A DNA stretch of 64,000 bases from Coniferiporia sulphurascens (Eukaryota; Basidiomycota; Agaricomycetes; Hymenochaetales; Hymenochaetaceae), in NCBI GenBank assembly GCA_002794785.1, contig NBBA01000010.1:434001-498000 (forward strand), in the 5' to 3' direction. This document shows, piece after piece, positions 48,164 through 59,974 of this stretch (within the stretch, counting starts at the first letter, position 1; the number at the start of each line of letters is the position of its first letter). Position numbers and translations under genes: made by a program. The notes under the pieces were generated by a model. The model had not been told where the DNA came from and searched no databases. It saw only the letters and a program-made list of their open reading frames with translations.

Positions 48164-48176
48164 GCTCATCAACAAC
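48164..48176. repeat. target-site duplication, right copy
   Basis: GCTCATCAACAAC, identical to 47,304-47,316. Confidence 0.9.
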
Positions 48177-50255
48177 AAAACTGCTTCCAAAGGGGATCCC
48201 TTCGTTAATTTTTAAGCATCCCCATGTGTTGGGCCATTGTGATTATAAGGTATGTCTCTGTCCACATAGAAAAACTATGTCTAATTTGATTGCTTTAGAT
48301 CATTATTGCACCCAACTCCGGCATTTTGGATAGGGCTCAACACCGATGGGCCCCATTGGATCATCCTGTCTTCAGGCTTGTCCCACCTGATTTCCAAGGT
48401 CATGTTGAGCGAGTCTACAATATGATACAGCATCCTGCCATATCCTCCAAATCATTCTGGAACGTTTTTACACGCATGGTCCATGCAATCCATTGCCATC
48501 AAGAGCCCCAGATACATCCCAGGCTCAGCGTTGTTGTAGACTGGAACAGGTTATCAATGGACACTGATGAAGGACAGTCAGAAGATATGGAACTTCTACC
48601 CAGATATAAGATACTTAGGGCAGTAGCAGAGACATTCCCGGAAGAGGAAGGTCCGGATCACTCAGGGACGGGTGACTTACTGGACCAATGGGTGGATGCC
48701 TACATCGAGTTCACCGATATTGAGTCTTCCGATGACAAATAGGAATTAGACTTTTGAATATGACAGATGTATTTATTTCTGCATTTAAAATTACATGTTT
48801 GATGGATTCCCATGGAATTGAGCATACTTGCATAAGAGATGCTCAAAAACAAAAATATCAAAAGAATGAAAGATGCAGGCAGATGAAGACTGCTCCCTGG
48901 TGGAGCAAATCTTATCCCGCAAAGCCCTGTATAAATCCAGCACAGGAGCTTTGTTGGAGGGCAATCCAGGTTTACCTTTACTTGCAATGACATTCAATAG
49001 GTGTAACCCCTTTATGCTACCCTTCTGCATTGCAAGGAACATCCCCACAAACTCATCCTTGCTGGGTGAGTTAAGATAACCAGCATATACCAGATCAACT
49101 CCAGGAAGAATGGCAGACAGTTCACCAAACCCACGAAGCCTGCGAAACCAAGTGACCGCCTCCCTGAAGTCAGAGATGTCCTCGTCTAAAAAAGCCTGTG
49201 CATGGCACCAATATTCTGGCACATTCTTTGCTGAATGCTGATGAGAGTACATGCCATATGCATCTGGTTTACACACGTCCCTGGGGCTTAAACCTAACGT
49301 CTTTTTCTGGAAGTCATCCAAGTTCCGAAAGAAAGTGTGGCCTATGAAACTTGTAAGTACTCTTGATCACCTTCCTGTTATCATAAACATACCATTCACC
49401 AGTAGAACTTTTGTATTGAATGTTATACCTCAGGATACAAACACACTGAACATCCCACTTCTCTTATTAAGGCACTGCAAGAGAAATGGAGACGGTGAAT
49501 GAAGGTCATCACTAAGAAGCATCCTACGAGATGGTGCTTCCTCACGAAAGGGGACATGTTGGTCCTCCATGCCCATAGCCCATTTGAGTTCTTTGCTTAA
49601 TGTTTCTGGGTGGCTGGGATAAGCTGATAGCGAATCCCAAAATGCTTTTAAAGTGTTGCAGGCATGGTCTACCATGGACCGAACGTCATTGTTCTCTTGC
49701 ATCTGCAACTGAGGCAGCTGGCCACCATCCATGGGGTGTGCCGCCGAGGAGAGTGAAGTGGCGTGTGGACTGTGCCCACCAAGTTGGCAACGCCCAAAGA
49801 AGTGACTCATGTCTGGTAAAAAATGTAAGACCATGCTATCCAGATCAGATTGCACACTTAATATGCTGGGGTTGTGCTGTATACTCTCCTTGAACTGATC
49901 CGCAAAGACATTCATGTTTATTCTTGCATTCTGAGGGAAGATGAAGGGAACAAGTTCGCAAACAGCTTGCTCCATTATTGGTAGGAGGAGGAGGCCTGGG
50001 CTCCCAGGTGAAGATGCTGCAATATGGATGAAGTCTCCTTTGGATTGCCATAGTCGCGAGTGACTATCAGTTGGTGCAGTTATCCCAAACCACTCTGCAA
50101 CAAGGTTTGCTGCCATGTCAATAATATGTTCCTGCCTCTCTTCACCCACTGACAGGCACACATTGTTGGGAATCTTAATGCATGTCGCACCTTTGAGAAA
50201 CGGCTTCGAAAACACTCTAGCGAAAGTAATTTTTCTCTTGTAAACTCCTGCAGAG

Positions 50256-50260
50256 GTTGT
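50256..50260. repeat. 5-bp target duplication of solo LTR 1 (left)
   Basis: GTTGT, repeated at 50,822-50,826 directly after the LTR. Confidence 0.85.
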
Positions 50261-50821
50261 TGTTAAGCTCAACGGTTACATGGTGATCAATGTCGGGGCT
50301 TCCTGATCGTCGGGGCAGGTAGTTATGGCAACGGGGCTTCCTAGATGTCGTAAGTCGAGGGTGATCGGCGAGGGGGCTTCCTGATCGGCGATGTGGATGT
50401 GGTAGGCTTCTAAGGGGGGGGTCGGGTTACGACAAAGCGACTAGTGGCACTCTGGCACACAGTAGACTGGTGGTAGCAGATAATGGGCTTGTATGAACAA
50501 AGAGCACAAGCTTAGGGCTTGTGCTACTGAAGTTACATGCTTATATGCTACTCTATGTGTTTGCTACTGTAGCGACTTGGTTAGGTATGTTTACCAGACT
50601 ATGGAAAGTCATGGAAACTCAAGGAAGGCCTTGGTAATACAAGTACGGTGATCAGTAAGCAAAGCATGTCATGATGGTGCAATAAGGTGTCATCATGGCA
50701 TCTTATGGCGCAAGGCGAATAAGGATGAGTAAGGCAGAGAAATGGGGGAGTTGTGCTGACTGATGATGACGAAGAGGAAGCGAGTCAGCGCAATAAGGAA
50801 AAGTAAAGGAAAATTGTAACA
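50261..50821. mobile_element. solo LTR 1
   Basis: A 561-bp sequence beginning TGTTAAGCTCAAC and ending AAAATTGTAACA, with TGTTA/TAACA inverted ends typical of LTRs. Flanked by the 5-bp duplication GTTGT. It interrupts a coding exon of the large minus-strand gene; there is no internal retrotransposon sequence beside it. Closely similar over its full length to 51,361-51,918. Confidence 0.9.
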
Positions 50822-51360
50822 GTTGTATCCAGCATCATACCAAGCAGAGATACAAGGGTGTATATCCACAAGATTTCGGGCTCACAGGAAGTTGAAGGAC
50901 CAGTCCGATTTAGAGCGAGACATGCTTCCTTAACAAACACAGTCCCAATCCAGTTGCTGATGGCACACGTCATAAAGAGTTGGCCAACAGCACATATTCG
51001 CATAACAAGCCATTTATCCAAAGCTGTTTTCCATGGACGAATGAAGGCTTGCCACTTGTCTCTTGCCATCTGTAAAACCCAAAATGCAGGCATGGTTGCA
51101 AATTCATCCAAAAGAAATACCGACAATGTCAACATTGGGTTAAAGAATGTATAATTGTCCGGAAGCTTCGCCAACAAACCGATATCAAGGTTAAACGGCT
51201 TCGTTGCGAGAGTGTGCAAGAACTGAGTATTCAATAATCTGGGTTTTGCTTGTGGCTTCGCACCGGTACCTACATAAAATAAGGGTTTGAGTCAACAAAA
51301 GACAGATGCACAATTAAGTTATTTACCTCTACCCCTCCGTGGCATGTTTGAATCTTTAGA

Positions 51361-51918
51361 TGTTAAGCTCAACAGTTACGCGGTGATCAATGTCGGGGCT
51401 TCCTGATCGTCGGAACTGATGGTACGGCAACGGGGCTTCCTAGATGTTGTAAGTCGAAGGTGATCGGTGATGGGGCTTCCTGATCATCGATGTGGACATG
51501 GTAGGCTTCTTTAGTGAGTCAGGTTACAACGAAGCGGACAAGGGCACACAAGGCGCACAGTAAACTGGTGGTAGCAGATAATGGGCTTGTATGAACAAAG
51601 AGCACAAGCTTAGGACTTGTGCTACCAAAGTTACATGCTTATATGCTACTCTATGTGTTTACTACTGTAGCGGCCTGTGTAGGGTAGTTTACCAGACTAT
51701 GGAAGGTCATGGAAACCCAAGGAATGCCTTGGTAATACAAGTAGGGCTATCAGTAAGCAAAGCACGTCATGATGGTGCAATAAGGCGTCATCATGGCATC
51801 TTATGGCGTAAGGTGAATAAGGATGAGTAAGGCAGAGGGATGGGGGAGTTGCGCTGACTGATGATGACGAATAGGAAGTGAGTCAGCGCAGTAGGGAAAG
51901 TAAAGGAAAATTGTAACA
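51361..51918. mobile_element. solo LTR 2, same family
   Basis: A 558-bp sequence with the same TGTTAAGCTCAAC start and GGAAAATTGTAACA end. Its flanking duplication is TTAGA (51,356-51,360 and 51,919-51,923), different from LTR 1, so it is an independent insertion. It also lies in an exon of the large minus-strand gene. Confidence 0.9.
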
Positions 51919-51923
51919 TTAGA
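51919..51923. repeat. 5-bp target duplication of solo LTR 2 (right)
   Basis: TTAGA, matching 51,356-51,360 directly before the LTR. Confidence 0.85.
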
Positions 51924-53245
51924 CTTGCTTCCTTTATGCGTGCCAATATGGTCACCATTTTGAGCGTCATTACCATCTGAAGAAGTGCCATTGTCAAGCA
52001 CTGCGGGAGGATTGCGCCAAGGGAACGCCACATCCGGAAGGAGACCTTTAACTTTATCATTTTGGGCACGGAGCTGTTCTTTAATATGAGTGACTTCGCC
52101 TTGCATGTCCAGTTCACCCCCCAGGGCCAGAAGCCATTCGCCAACAGCGTTTTGGTGGATACCATCCTTAGTGGTATAAAATGCTCTAAGCATCATGTTC
52201 AGGTCAACAAAAAGTGCCTGTTCCCTAGAGAATTGGGCGCATAAAGTCTGGACAGAACAGACCATTGATCTAGAAAACAGGGTATGCAGAGAGGTTGTAT
52301 CCATAATAGCCGCCCCATGAGTTACGAAGTTTAGCGGCACACGGTCCGTCGACTCGGTGGATGCAATGGCACTTAGAGATGGTCCGACCTCAAATATTGA
52401 CCCCCTGCTCCAGCGTGCCAACTGGAGTTCAGCTTGTCCCTCCATGACCTTTTCAGGAGGATAACAGATGGACATGATGCGAACGTTTTTCTTTAACATT
52501 TCATGCGAAACTTCACTCAGGGGCTGGGGGGCACTAGAGCCGTGACGATGGTGTCCTGAGAAAAAAACAGCGCTGAAAGGCTCCAGTCGGATATACACAC
52601 CAATGTCCGGGATGAAAAAATTACCAGGATGGACAACACTATCCAATCTGCTGAGTGTTAACAAACATGACATGGACAGGGGGTGGTCCCTATCATCACT
52701 GTGACTTGCACCGGCCACACCCAGCAATGACATCAGGCCAGACTCACAGAGATGCGGGACAGCACAAGCGATGTTCATCTGATTTGCGGCAAAGAAACCT
52801 CGATTCCAAGGGTGTCCAATGGCGGGGATGTTGTGTAACTCCGCCAACTGGTTCTGCTGATCCACCCAGTGCAGTGGCCTGTTATTATATGCAATCGACG
52901 CAAATTGGCCAATAACCTGCAAGGCGACTGTCAGTCGATTCAAATATTTCTGTTCAGTTCCTACTAACACGGTTGTACTCGGCATAAAACTGCAAGCCAC
53001 CCTCGCCATCAGAAGGGGCTGGATCAGTTGATGCATTTCGGCAAGGAGAAAAAATATGTGCCCTTGGTATCTGAATGGATGTGGACATACTATAGCAATG
53101 ACCCCTTGTCCAGAATCCTTGTTATGACCAATAATTCATTCAAAAGCAACACTGTCTTTTCTGGTTCCATCCACGGTAGATGGATCGCCGACTATTTTGT
53201 CTTGGACGCCTTTTAAAGCCATTAACATAACTTGTGCCCTGTCTA

Positions 53246-53259
53246 GAGTCGCCAAAGAA

Positions 53260-53261
<2 letters not shown>
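53246..53261. repeat. LINE target-site duplication, left copy
   Basis: GAGTCGCCAAAGAATC, identical to 59,959-59,974. Confidence 0.93.
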
Positions 53262-53296
<35 letters not shown>

Positions 53297-53370
53297 GCAT
53301 TTGTATACCACTACATTACATAGTAAAAGACGCGGATGTGAGACCATATGAAGTGTCGTGTCAGAGGAGA

Positions 53371-56300
53371 TTAACAAGGTATAAAGTTTCTGGTTTTAAG
53401 GCTATGAAATGGTAAGAGGTTTTGGTTTCGGAATTGATGGCTGTAGAACTATGGCGGAAAAAATCTGGAAATAGGAATTGGTTCGTGTACTGTAAAAGAT
53501 TTTGTGAAGGCGTTTGAAGAATTGAAAAATGATGCGAGTTTTTGAAGGTAAGATTCTTTTGTGAATAAAATGTGGTCCGGAGGCGGTATGACATTCCCGA
53601 ATGCTTGAATGCATGCGGATTTGAGAAGAGGGCATCGTCAGATAAGATGGTCTCTCGATTGGATAGGTTCACTGCAGGGGCATGAAATTGATTCAGTTGG
53701 TACAAAACGCCTGTAGTATTCTCCAAAGTGGCCATGTCCAGTAATAGCATGGAATATGCGCAATGATACATCTCGAGGGTAGTAAAACTTTTTCCAAAAT
53801 TGTGGGAGTTTCAAAGATGGTATTCCGGTTATAGTGTTGAATGACGCGGACTCCGATATGTTTTTGGTGTTTTGGATTAAATGAGACCATGATGTGATAG
53901 CGCGAAGGTTAATGTCTTCCTTCTCTCCTGCATAAGTTTTTTGTAAGAATGGACGACCAATTGGTGAGAAGTGAGTAAGTTTGTCGGCGATGACGTTTCC
54001 GGGAATGTCGAGGTGACCTGGGGACCAATGAAGATGAATATGATGTTTAGTGTTAGAAGTGAAGGAATCGGAAAAATTGCGGAAAATTTTTGAAGAGCAT
54101 TGTGCAGTGTGTGGGGATAAGTCAATAATAGCGGGAATGCATGATGATGAGTCTGAGAAAAAATGAATGTTGTAGATATGAGTAGTTGAAAGAATATGAC
54201 GTTGTCGGAATAGTGTGATGCGTTCTGTACATTTGGCAAGGGCATACATTTCTGCGTCGAACGATGAGCCAGAGGGAGAGCAATAGAAATGACCGAGATT
54301 GACAATTTGACCTTTATGATAAATGACAAAGGAAGAGATGGTGACGGATTTGTTGTTTTTGTAATTTTTTGAGCCGTCTGTGTAAACTATTAAATTGTGA
54401 ATATTTTTTGATAAAGAATTGTGTAAAAGAATAATTTTGTTTTTTTGGAAATTTTTTCGATCAATAGAAGATGTTCCGGATTCGAGATGATAAGATAAGG
54501 CTTTATAGTGATATTGCGATGGATTAGAGGGAAGGTGTTGTGACGGGTGGGCGAGGTAAGGGTTGATATGTTCGGTATGTGGGTCTGCGAGGAAGGCGAG
54601 GCAATGAAGTTGTGTTTTTGGTTTTTTTGCTGTAGATTGGTGTCGTGATGTAATTGGTGGTTTTGATGAAGGAAGACGTGGCCAAGATGCTGGAAGACGG
54701 TTTAGGAGTTGAGAATTGAGGGGTAATCTGTTGAGACAAAGAGCGGTGGATTGATTGTGTTTCTGAAGTAGAATTGGGATTGGAAGTATATGGGCGATAT
54801 GGTGTAATGCATGCGATGGTGTGGTTCGGAAAGTACCGGTGAGAAGGCGAATGCTTTGGTTTTGAGCGATTGTCATTTTGTTGATTTTGGATTTTTGTCG
54901 GATGCCGGTAAACCAAAGTTGAAAACCGTAGGTAAGGACAGGAAGGACGTTGGTGAAATGAAGTGTTCGGAAGTTGGCGAAAGACAAGCCACAAATTGTG
55001 TTGCCTAGAATGCGTAAAGCCATGGTCGTTGAGCGTGCTCTCATGCACATGCGATGGATATGGTCATTAAAATTGAGTCGTTGGTCCAAATAGAAACCGA
55101 GCCATCGTATGACTGGAGAAGGTGTGATGGTAACGGGAGGAGCGTGAATATTAGAAAGGATAATAGAGGGAAATGAAGTTGGGGAAAACCCGTGTCTAAT
55201 AAAGTGAATAAGGTCGGATTTAAAATGATCGATGGAAAGTTGTATGTCGTTGAGTTTGTTAGAGATGATGTTATAGGCTTTTTGAAGGAGACGGATGTTT
55301 TCGTGATATGATTCGGAATATACTAAAATGAGCTGGTCGTCGACGTATGCTTTAAGACAAGTGTCTGAAGAATTAATGAATGAATCAAGAATGAAAGCGG
55401 TGTAAATCGTTGAAAGAATGGGTGAAATTGGTGATCCTTGTGGAATGCTGACGTTATGAATGGGTTTTTGTTCAGAAGTAAAATTTTCAATTTTAAATGA
55501 TATATGACGGTCAGAGAGAAAAGCTTGCGTCCAGAGAATAATTTTTTGATCGAATCCCAATAAGTGTAGAGAATGTAAAAGTCGCGCATGATTGACATTG
55601 TCGAAATATCCTTTGATGTCGATGGCGAGTGCTGATGCGACAAGTTTCTTTTTATGGGCGATTTGAATATCGTGTACGAGTGATAGTCCTGCGTCGATGG
55701 TGCATGAGTTGGAACGGCCGCCAAATTGAATAGTAGGAACTAAGTTGAAGCGACCGACATCCCAGGTGAGACGTTTCGCGATGATTTTCTCCAAAACTTT
55801 TCCTATACATTCGAGTAGCGCGATGGGTCGGTATGATCACGGGTTGCTAGAATCAGTTTTGTTGGGCTTCGGTATCAAGACAATGTTAGCATTTTTCCAC
55901 GGATGAATGTGACGAGAAAAGCATTCATTAAATAAATCGAATAAAATTGTTGGGTGGACTGAATTAACCCATTTGATGTATGCGTATGATATATTTGAAA
56001 TACCGGGTGCTGAGTTGTTGTGTGTGAGGTTGAGGCACGTGTCAATTTCGTATTGGGTGATACGAGGCGAAGATCGGGTGGGTTTCTTGGGAGGGTCGTA
56101 AGGGAGGTTGGTGACATTTGGTTGTTGAATGTTCGAGAAGAACGATTGGTGGAAGACGTTCGCTTGTTGTTCTGGTGTATGTACGAATTGATCTTGATAG
56201 AGGATAGGCGGTGTGCGTGTTTTTCGTTTTCCAGATGACCATTTGGCATATCGGTAAATGTCGTAAGATGACGCTCCTTCAAGAACGGATGTGGCCCATG

Positions 56301-57396
56301 ATTGTTTTGCTTTCTTGAAAATAATACGCGCTTCTTTGTGAAGATGTTCTTTTTCGAAATTTTCGGAGCAGTCCCTGAATGCATGTATTGCTTTGGCGCA
56401 TTCGTCGTTCCACCAGTATGAATAGGAAAAGGTTGTCGACGATGTCTGTGGCATAATTTCTGAAGTTGTTAGTAATATTTTTTCTGAGAGTTTATTAGCA
56501 TATTCGTAAACTGATTCGTCAGTTGAAAAAATGGGAAGCGGTTGATTGTCTAAATGAAAACTAAATTTTTCCATCCATTCCTTTTTTCGTTCGGGATCGT
56601 ATTTGTATGTAGTTGGTGAATCGTCGGGTTGAAAGTCAGTATTAATTGGAAGATATGCAATTGTGATTGGAATATGATCAGAAGAGTAGGCTGCCATATC
56701 AACGCATGTCCAGTCGTAAAAGAAGTCGGAAAGAATTGCTGTGAAATTAATAAGCGTTAGGTCAATAATAGAGTCAGCTTGTCGATGTTGTCCTTTGCGT
56801 GTTGGAAAATTGGTGTCGTTAAGGATGAAGAGAGATTGGTCTTGAGTCCAAGTAAGGAATGTTTCGGCTTCTGCTGATGTTCGTCGTGGATTTCTATCGA
56901 GGAGTCCCCATTCCGAATGGTGTATGTTAAAGTCGCCCATGATGCAGGTAGGAATGTCGTAATCGAGATCGATGTCGGTAAGGAATCGAATGTTTTCACC
57001 TAGTATGCCAGAGCCGTAATTGTAACAGTTAATAAGACGGAATGTTTTATTTAAATATGTGACGTCGATTGTCATGAAATCTTTGTGGTTAGTAATGTCC
57101 TGTCATGAAATAGCTGAAAGGTGAGGAAATGATTTTCGAACATAAATGATTACGTGTGGTTTAATGGGAGAGTTAGTGTCGTATGAAGGAATGAAATAAT
57201 CCCATGCCGGGTGTTTTATTGGAAGCAAAATAGGGATTCCGTCGGGATGTGAGTCGGAGCGAGCAAGGCCAGAAAATCCGATAAACGGCTCTTGAAGTGC
57301 TAAAATATGTAAGTTTGGATTGTTAAGAAGTCGTGTCGTTCGTGGGCCGCTTTTTGCTACATTTAGCTGAAGTATTCGAAGGGCCGTATGATTCAT
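53371..57396 (-). pseudogene. LINE ORF2: endonuclease, reverse transcriptase, RNase H
   Basis: One frame of 1,341 codons from ATG 57,396 to TAA 53,371, broken by TGA at 57,103-57,105, 55,837-55,839 and 53,638-53,640 and TAG at 53,449-53,451. The endonuclease shows ILQLNVAKSG, LALQEPF, IMGDFNIHHSEWG and YSSDHIPI. Reverse transcriptase shows SYRPIALLECIGKVLEKI, ALAIDIKGYFDNVNH, PQGSPISPILS and AYVDDQLIL with the catalytic aspartates. RNase H shows IVYTDGSKN, DAEMYALAKC, HFFSDSSSC and HWSPGHLDIPGNVIADKL. A Cys-rich end (CPCSEPIQSRDHLI) follows. Catalytic residues are retained, so the stops are probably recent. The start overlaps the ORF1 stop by ATGA. Confidence 0.9.
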
Positions 57397-59756
57397 AAGG
57401 TATCGTCGTTAACTGAGTTGTGTGGGTCGACGTGCATAGAAGGGGATGACGGGCGGGTGATTGAAGTGTTGGGAATGAGATTGTATCAAGATGGATGGAC
57501 ATTGATTAAATTTGGGTTGGTGTTAGTTGGCAATGGCGGAGAGGATAGAGTCATGCGGACTGGTGCTGGAAAACGGTTAAAATATAAGGCGCGTTGGGAG
57601 CAGTCAATAGAGTCAGCTGGATGTGCTCCCGAACAATTTACGCAAAAGAAATGATCGCAGGGCTGGTTTTCTTGATATCACGCACTAGAACATCCTGAGC
57701 ACATTTCGCGGTGTTGTGAGGTGAGGTGACGTTTCGATGTGCAGTAGCGGCAGCCTAGTGGTTGATTACATTGAATTGTGAGGTGTCCGAATTTCCAGCA
57801 TTTCGTGCATTGAGAGAAGCGCGGTTTAGATTTCCATTCGACGGGAACTGAGGATTGACCAAAAATAAAAAATACTGAAGTTGTAACCTTGCGCAAAAGA
57901 TCGCCGTTCGGGTCTTCGAAGGCGAATGAAATAGACGATCTTGGTTTGGTGATAAATTCCAGGTTACGTGCCCATCGCGGAGGTTGAGTGATTTTAAGTG
58001 TGTGGAAGAGATCGTTGAGTAATAGCGACCTAAGAATTTCGAGTTCGGAAAAAATCGGAAGGTTGGGTCCATTTGACGTTATTATGTTACTGAGTATGAC
58101 TTTGGACCATTTGGTGTCTCGAGTGATTGTAAGCGGGTGGTTTGGTCGTAATTCGAATGCTTCTTTAAGGATGGGGATAATAGTGTTAATAGAATTAACT
58201 GAAATATTACTGGGAAATGAGAATATGCAGTTGCCGGACATGTTCCAGTCGGCACCAATGATGCAAATATGGCGAGCAGTAGGGATGCGGTCGAGTTTCA
58301 GTTGGATGCGGTCGATAAGCGTTTTTGAAGTTGGACGTATAGATAAAGGAATGTTTTGACCCTGAAAGCAGGCAACGTAGCGTGTAAGTGTTGAGATAGA
58401 TGCCGGAGCCGACGGTAAGAGTTTTGGTTGGTTGGTCGGCATATTGAGTCCCAAATGGTCTTTGTACGTAAGAGTGCTGATAGGTTGGTCGGAAACAGGA
58501 TTGCGGATGAGAACGGGAGAAGGGGTGCGTTGCCTAGGTCCCAGAGGTCGGGTGCGACTGACGGATTCTGTTTGAATTGGGTGATGAATAAATCCATGGC
58601 TGACGTTGTCGGGTTCAAGGGTGTTTTCGGAAAAGGAAACGTGTCTGTTATCATGATTGAATGGAGTTTTTATGTTTGACGCGGGTGTATCGAGAGAGGC
58701 CACAGTTTCTTCCAGTTGAACCATTCTAGAGATAAGGCGAGATTCAAGTTCTTTGGCGTGTTTCTTGGCTTGTTCTTGAAGCATCGTTTGAAGGTTATTG
58801 ATCATTGCGGTTATGGTGGAAAAATTTGGCCCTGAGTTGATGTTGTCCGGAGTTGGTTCGTTCTTGTCGTATGCGTTGTTGTGTATGGAGTCTGGGAAAA
58901 GAATAGGGTTACGAACACTAAAGTCAAATTGGCCTGCGTCATCAATGGTGATTTTTTTGTATGTGATTGGTGTTTTTGGGTCAGCCGGGTGAATAATAGT
59001 AACTGCTGTGTTAGTTGGTACGAAGTGAAGATGGAAAAGTTGAATCACATTGGCAAGAGAGTTCATGGAATGATCTGTAAGATGTTGGTTAAACCTAGAA
59101 GGCCACGTTTTTGCAATAAGGTTCAAAATCTGTTCAATAGATAGAGTCCATTCGTCAAATGAACCAGGCGCGAGTATATTTTCGATCGTGTTACGAGCTT
59201 CAGAAATGATGATTTGGTCCTCGGTGTTTGACTCGACAGGTGACGGGGTGAATCGAAGTCTGCGTTGTTGGTGTGTGGGAGGTTCGGAAGATGAAGATGA
59301 ATGTGACTGAATCGAAGTTTGATGTGACATGATAGGGGCTGGTGCGTGTACTGAGTCCGTTCGAGTCGTGTTTGAGGGGGAGGCTGCCTGCAAGAGAGAC
59401 TGGGAGTCAAGGGGAAAAACGACGTCCATGGGTGTGGCGACTGGGGCTGCAAGAGTGATATCCAAATAGTTGGCATAGGTAGAAGAAAAGTCTTGAAAGT
59501 GTGCATTGAAGGATGGGTCTTGAGATGTAGGCATAGATAAGATGGGAGGAGACTGAGACGATGATAATATTTGCTGATAACCTGTTATGTTGATGTTTTT
59601 GTCGGTTTCTTGGTTTTCTTTAGGTGGAGACGGAAGAGGACGAGGTGGTGAGTGTGATGCTGGAATGTTAGGGGACATAGAATTGTAGTGATGCATTTCA
59701 TCTGGGGTATTGGCATATGTCTGGCTGCTGAGAGATGGGTTTTGAGAGTTTGCCAT
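57393..59756 (-). pseudogene. LINE ORF1: gag-like, zinc knuckles
   Basis: 787 codons from ATG 59,756 to TGA 57,393, with internal TGA at 57,678-57,680 and 57,486-57,488. The N-terminal half is Ser/Pro/Thr-rich. The C-terminal part has zinc knuckles CTKCWKFGHLTIQC, CRYCTSKRHLTSQHREMC and, beyond the first premature stop, CVNCSGAHPADSIDC. Such proteins bind LINE RNA. The terminal TGA overlaps the ORF2 ATG as ATGA, which suggests ORF2 translation by termination-reinitiation. Confidence 0.88.
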
Positions 59757-59958
59757 GGGGGGAAAGAAAGATAAAGGAGGTAGGGGATATGGGGGAAGAG
59801 AAGTGGATGTGGTGAAGTTAAGTGTAAAACAGCTCGACGGATGTCTACTGTGAGGGAGGACCTGGTGTGGGTGGTTAACCCAGAGAGTTTAGGGGCGGCG
59901 AATGTGGCTGTGCTTAGGGTAAGATGATGGTGGTCAGAGGTCAAGGGGTTGTTGGCAT

Positions 59959-59974
59959 GAGTCGCCAAAGAATC
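59959..59974. repeat. LINE target-site duplication, right copy
   Basis: GAGTCGCCAAAGAATC, identical to 53,246-53,261. Confidence 0.93.

Larger units (their letters stand above)
46181..48742 (+). pseudogene. DDE integrase-core transposase-like gene, interrupted
   Basis: Begins near MVEEYITMGLSTKKMLPFIQ (46181), a helix-turn-helix-like region also seen in fungal integrase-core proteins. The catalytic core shows GLWSMDQHDKLGKHNLWFHV (first Asp), MLTQSDPGSENYGPTNIHTF (second Asp), and a candidate Glu in NIKPEIFWSGFRC. After the core: MSIPWIQAHLDIWVETFNNT, then a TGA (47,300-47,302), then the inserted element 47,317-48,163. Reading resumes in the same frame as LLPKGIPSLIFKHPHVLGH. The C-terminal part is HPVFRLVPPDFQGHVERVYN to the stop at 48,742. 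This belongs to a class of integrase-core genes common in agaricomycete repeats; mobility of its own is unproven. Confidence 0.7.
48791..53245 (-). pseudogene. large repeat-associated gene with 2OG-Fe(II) dioxygenase-like signature
   Basis: Read from about 53,245 down to the stop at 48,791; its 5' part continues beyond the LINE at 59,975. Order of segments: VMLMALKGVQDKIVGDPSTV; NRGFFAANQMNIACAVPHLC; GASHSDDRDHPLSMSCLLTL (H-x-D, His at 52,701-52,703); GNFFIPDIGVYIRLEPFSAV; FFSGHHRHGSSAP (candidate distal His near 52,542-52,553); RIMSICYPPEKVMEGQ. These resemble the metal site of a double-stranded beta-helix dioxygenase. A low-similarity region follows with no known domain. Two solo LTRs lie in coding exons, and removing each with one target copy restores frame (SKSKDSN and LDTTSAGVY). 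A late intron, donor near 49,535, joins to KWDVQCVCILRYNIQYKSST. Lesions: TGA at 53,136-53,138 and a one-base frame slip near 49,315. Function is inferred from motifs only. Confidence 0.6.
53262..59958 (-). mobile_element. full-length LINE (non-LTR retrotransposon)
   Basis: A 6,697-bp element with a 29-nt poly-A tail (poly-T 53,262-53,290 on the plus strand), two long ORFs and a perfect 16-bp target duplication. ORF1 is gag-like with zinc knuckles; ORF2 has APE-type endonuclease, reverse transcriptase and RNase H. This layout fits the Tad-like LINEs of fungi. It inserted into the 5' part of the large dioxygenase-like gene. Several in-frame stops make this copy inactive by itself. Completeness of the 5' end is supported by the same terminal sequence in the short element at 48,163. 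Confidence 0.93.

Noticed and set aside
42500..48742. Reading the kinase and integrase-type exons as one long gene
   Set aside because: The kinase C-terminal zinc-site region ends before 45,780 and the integrase N-terminal helices start anew at 46,181; they are different families.
46181..48742. Calling this gene a KDZ-type (Kyakuja/Dileera/Zisupton) transposase
   Set aside because: The motifs seen (MDQHD, TQSDPGSEN) are those of an integrase-core fold; I saw no KDZ signature.
50261..51918. The two near-identical 560-bp repeats taken as the 5' and 3' LTR of one retrotransposon
   Set aside because: The sequence between them is coding sequence of the minus-strand host gene, and each repeat has its own, different 5-bp duplication.
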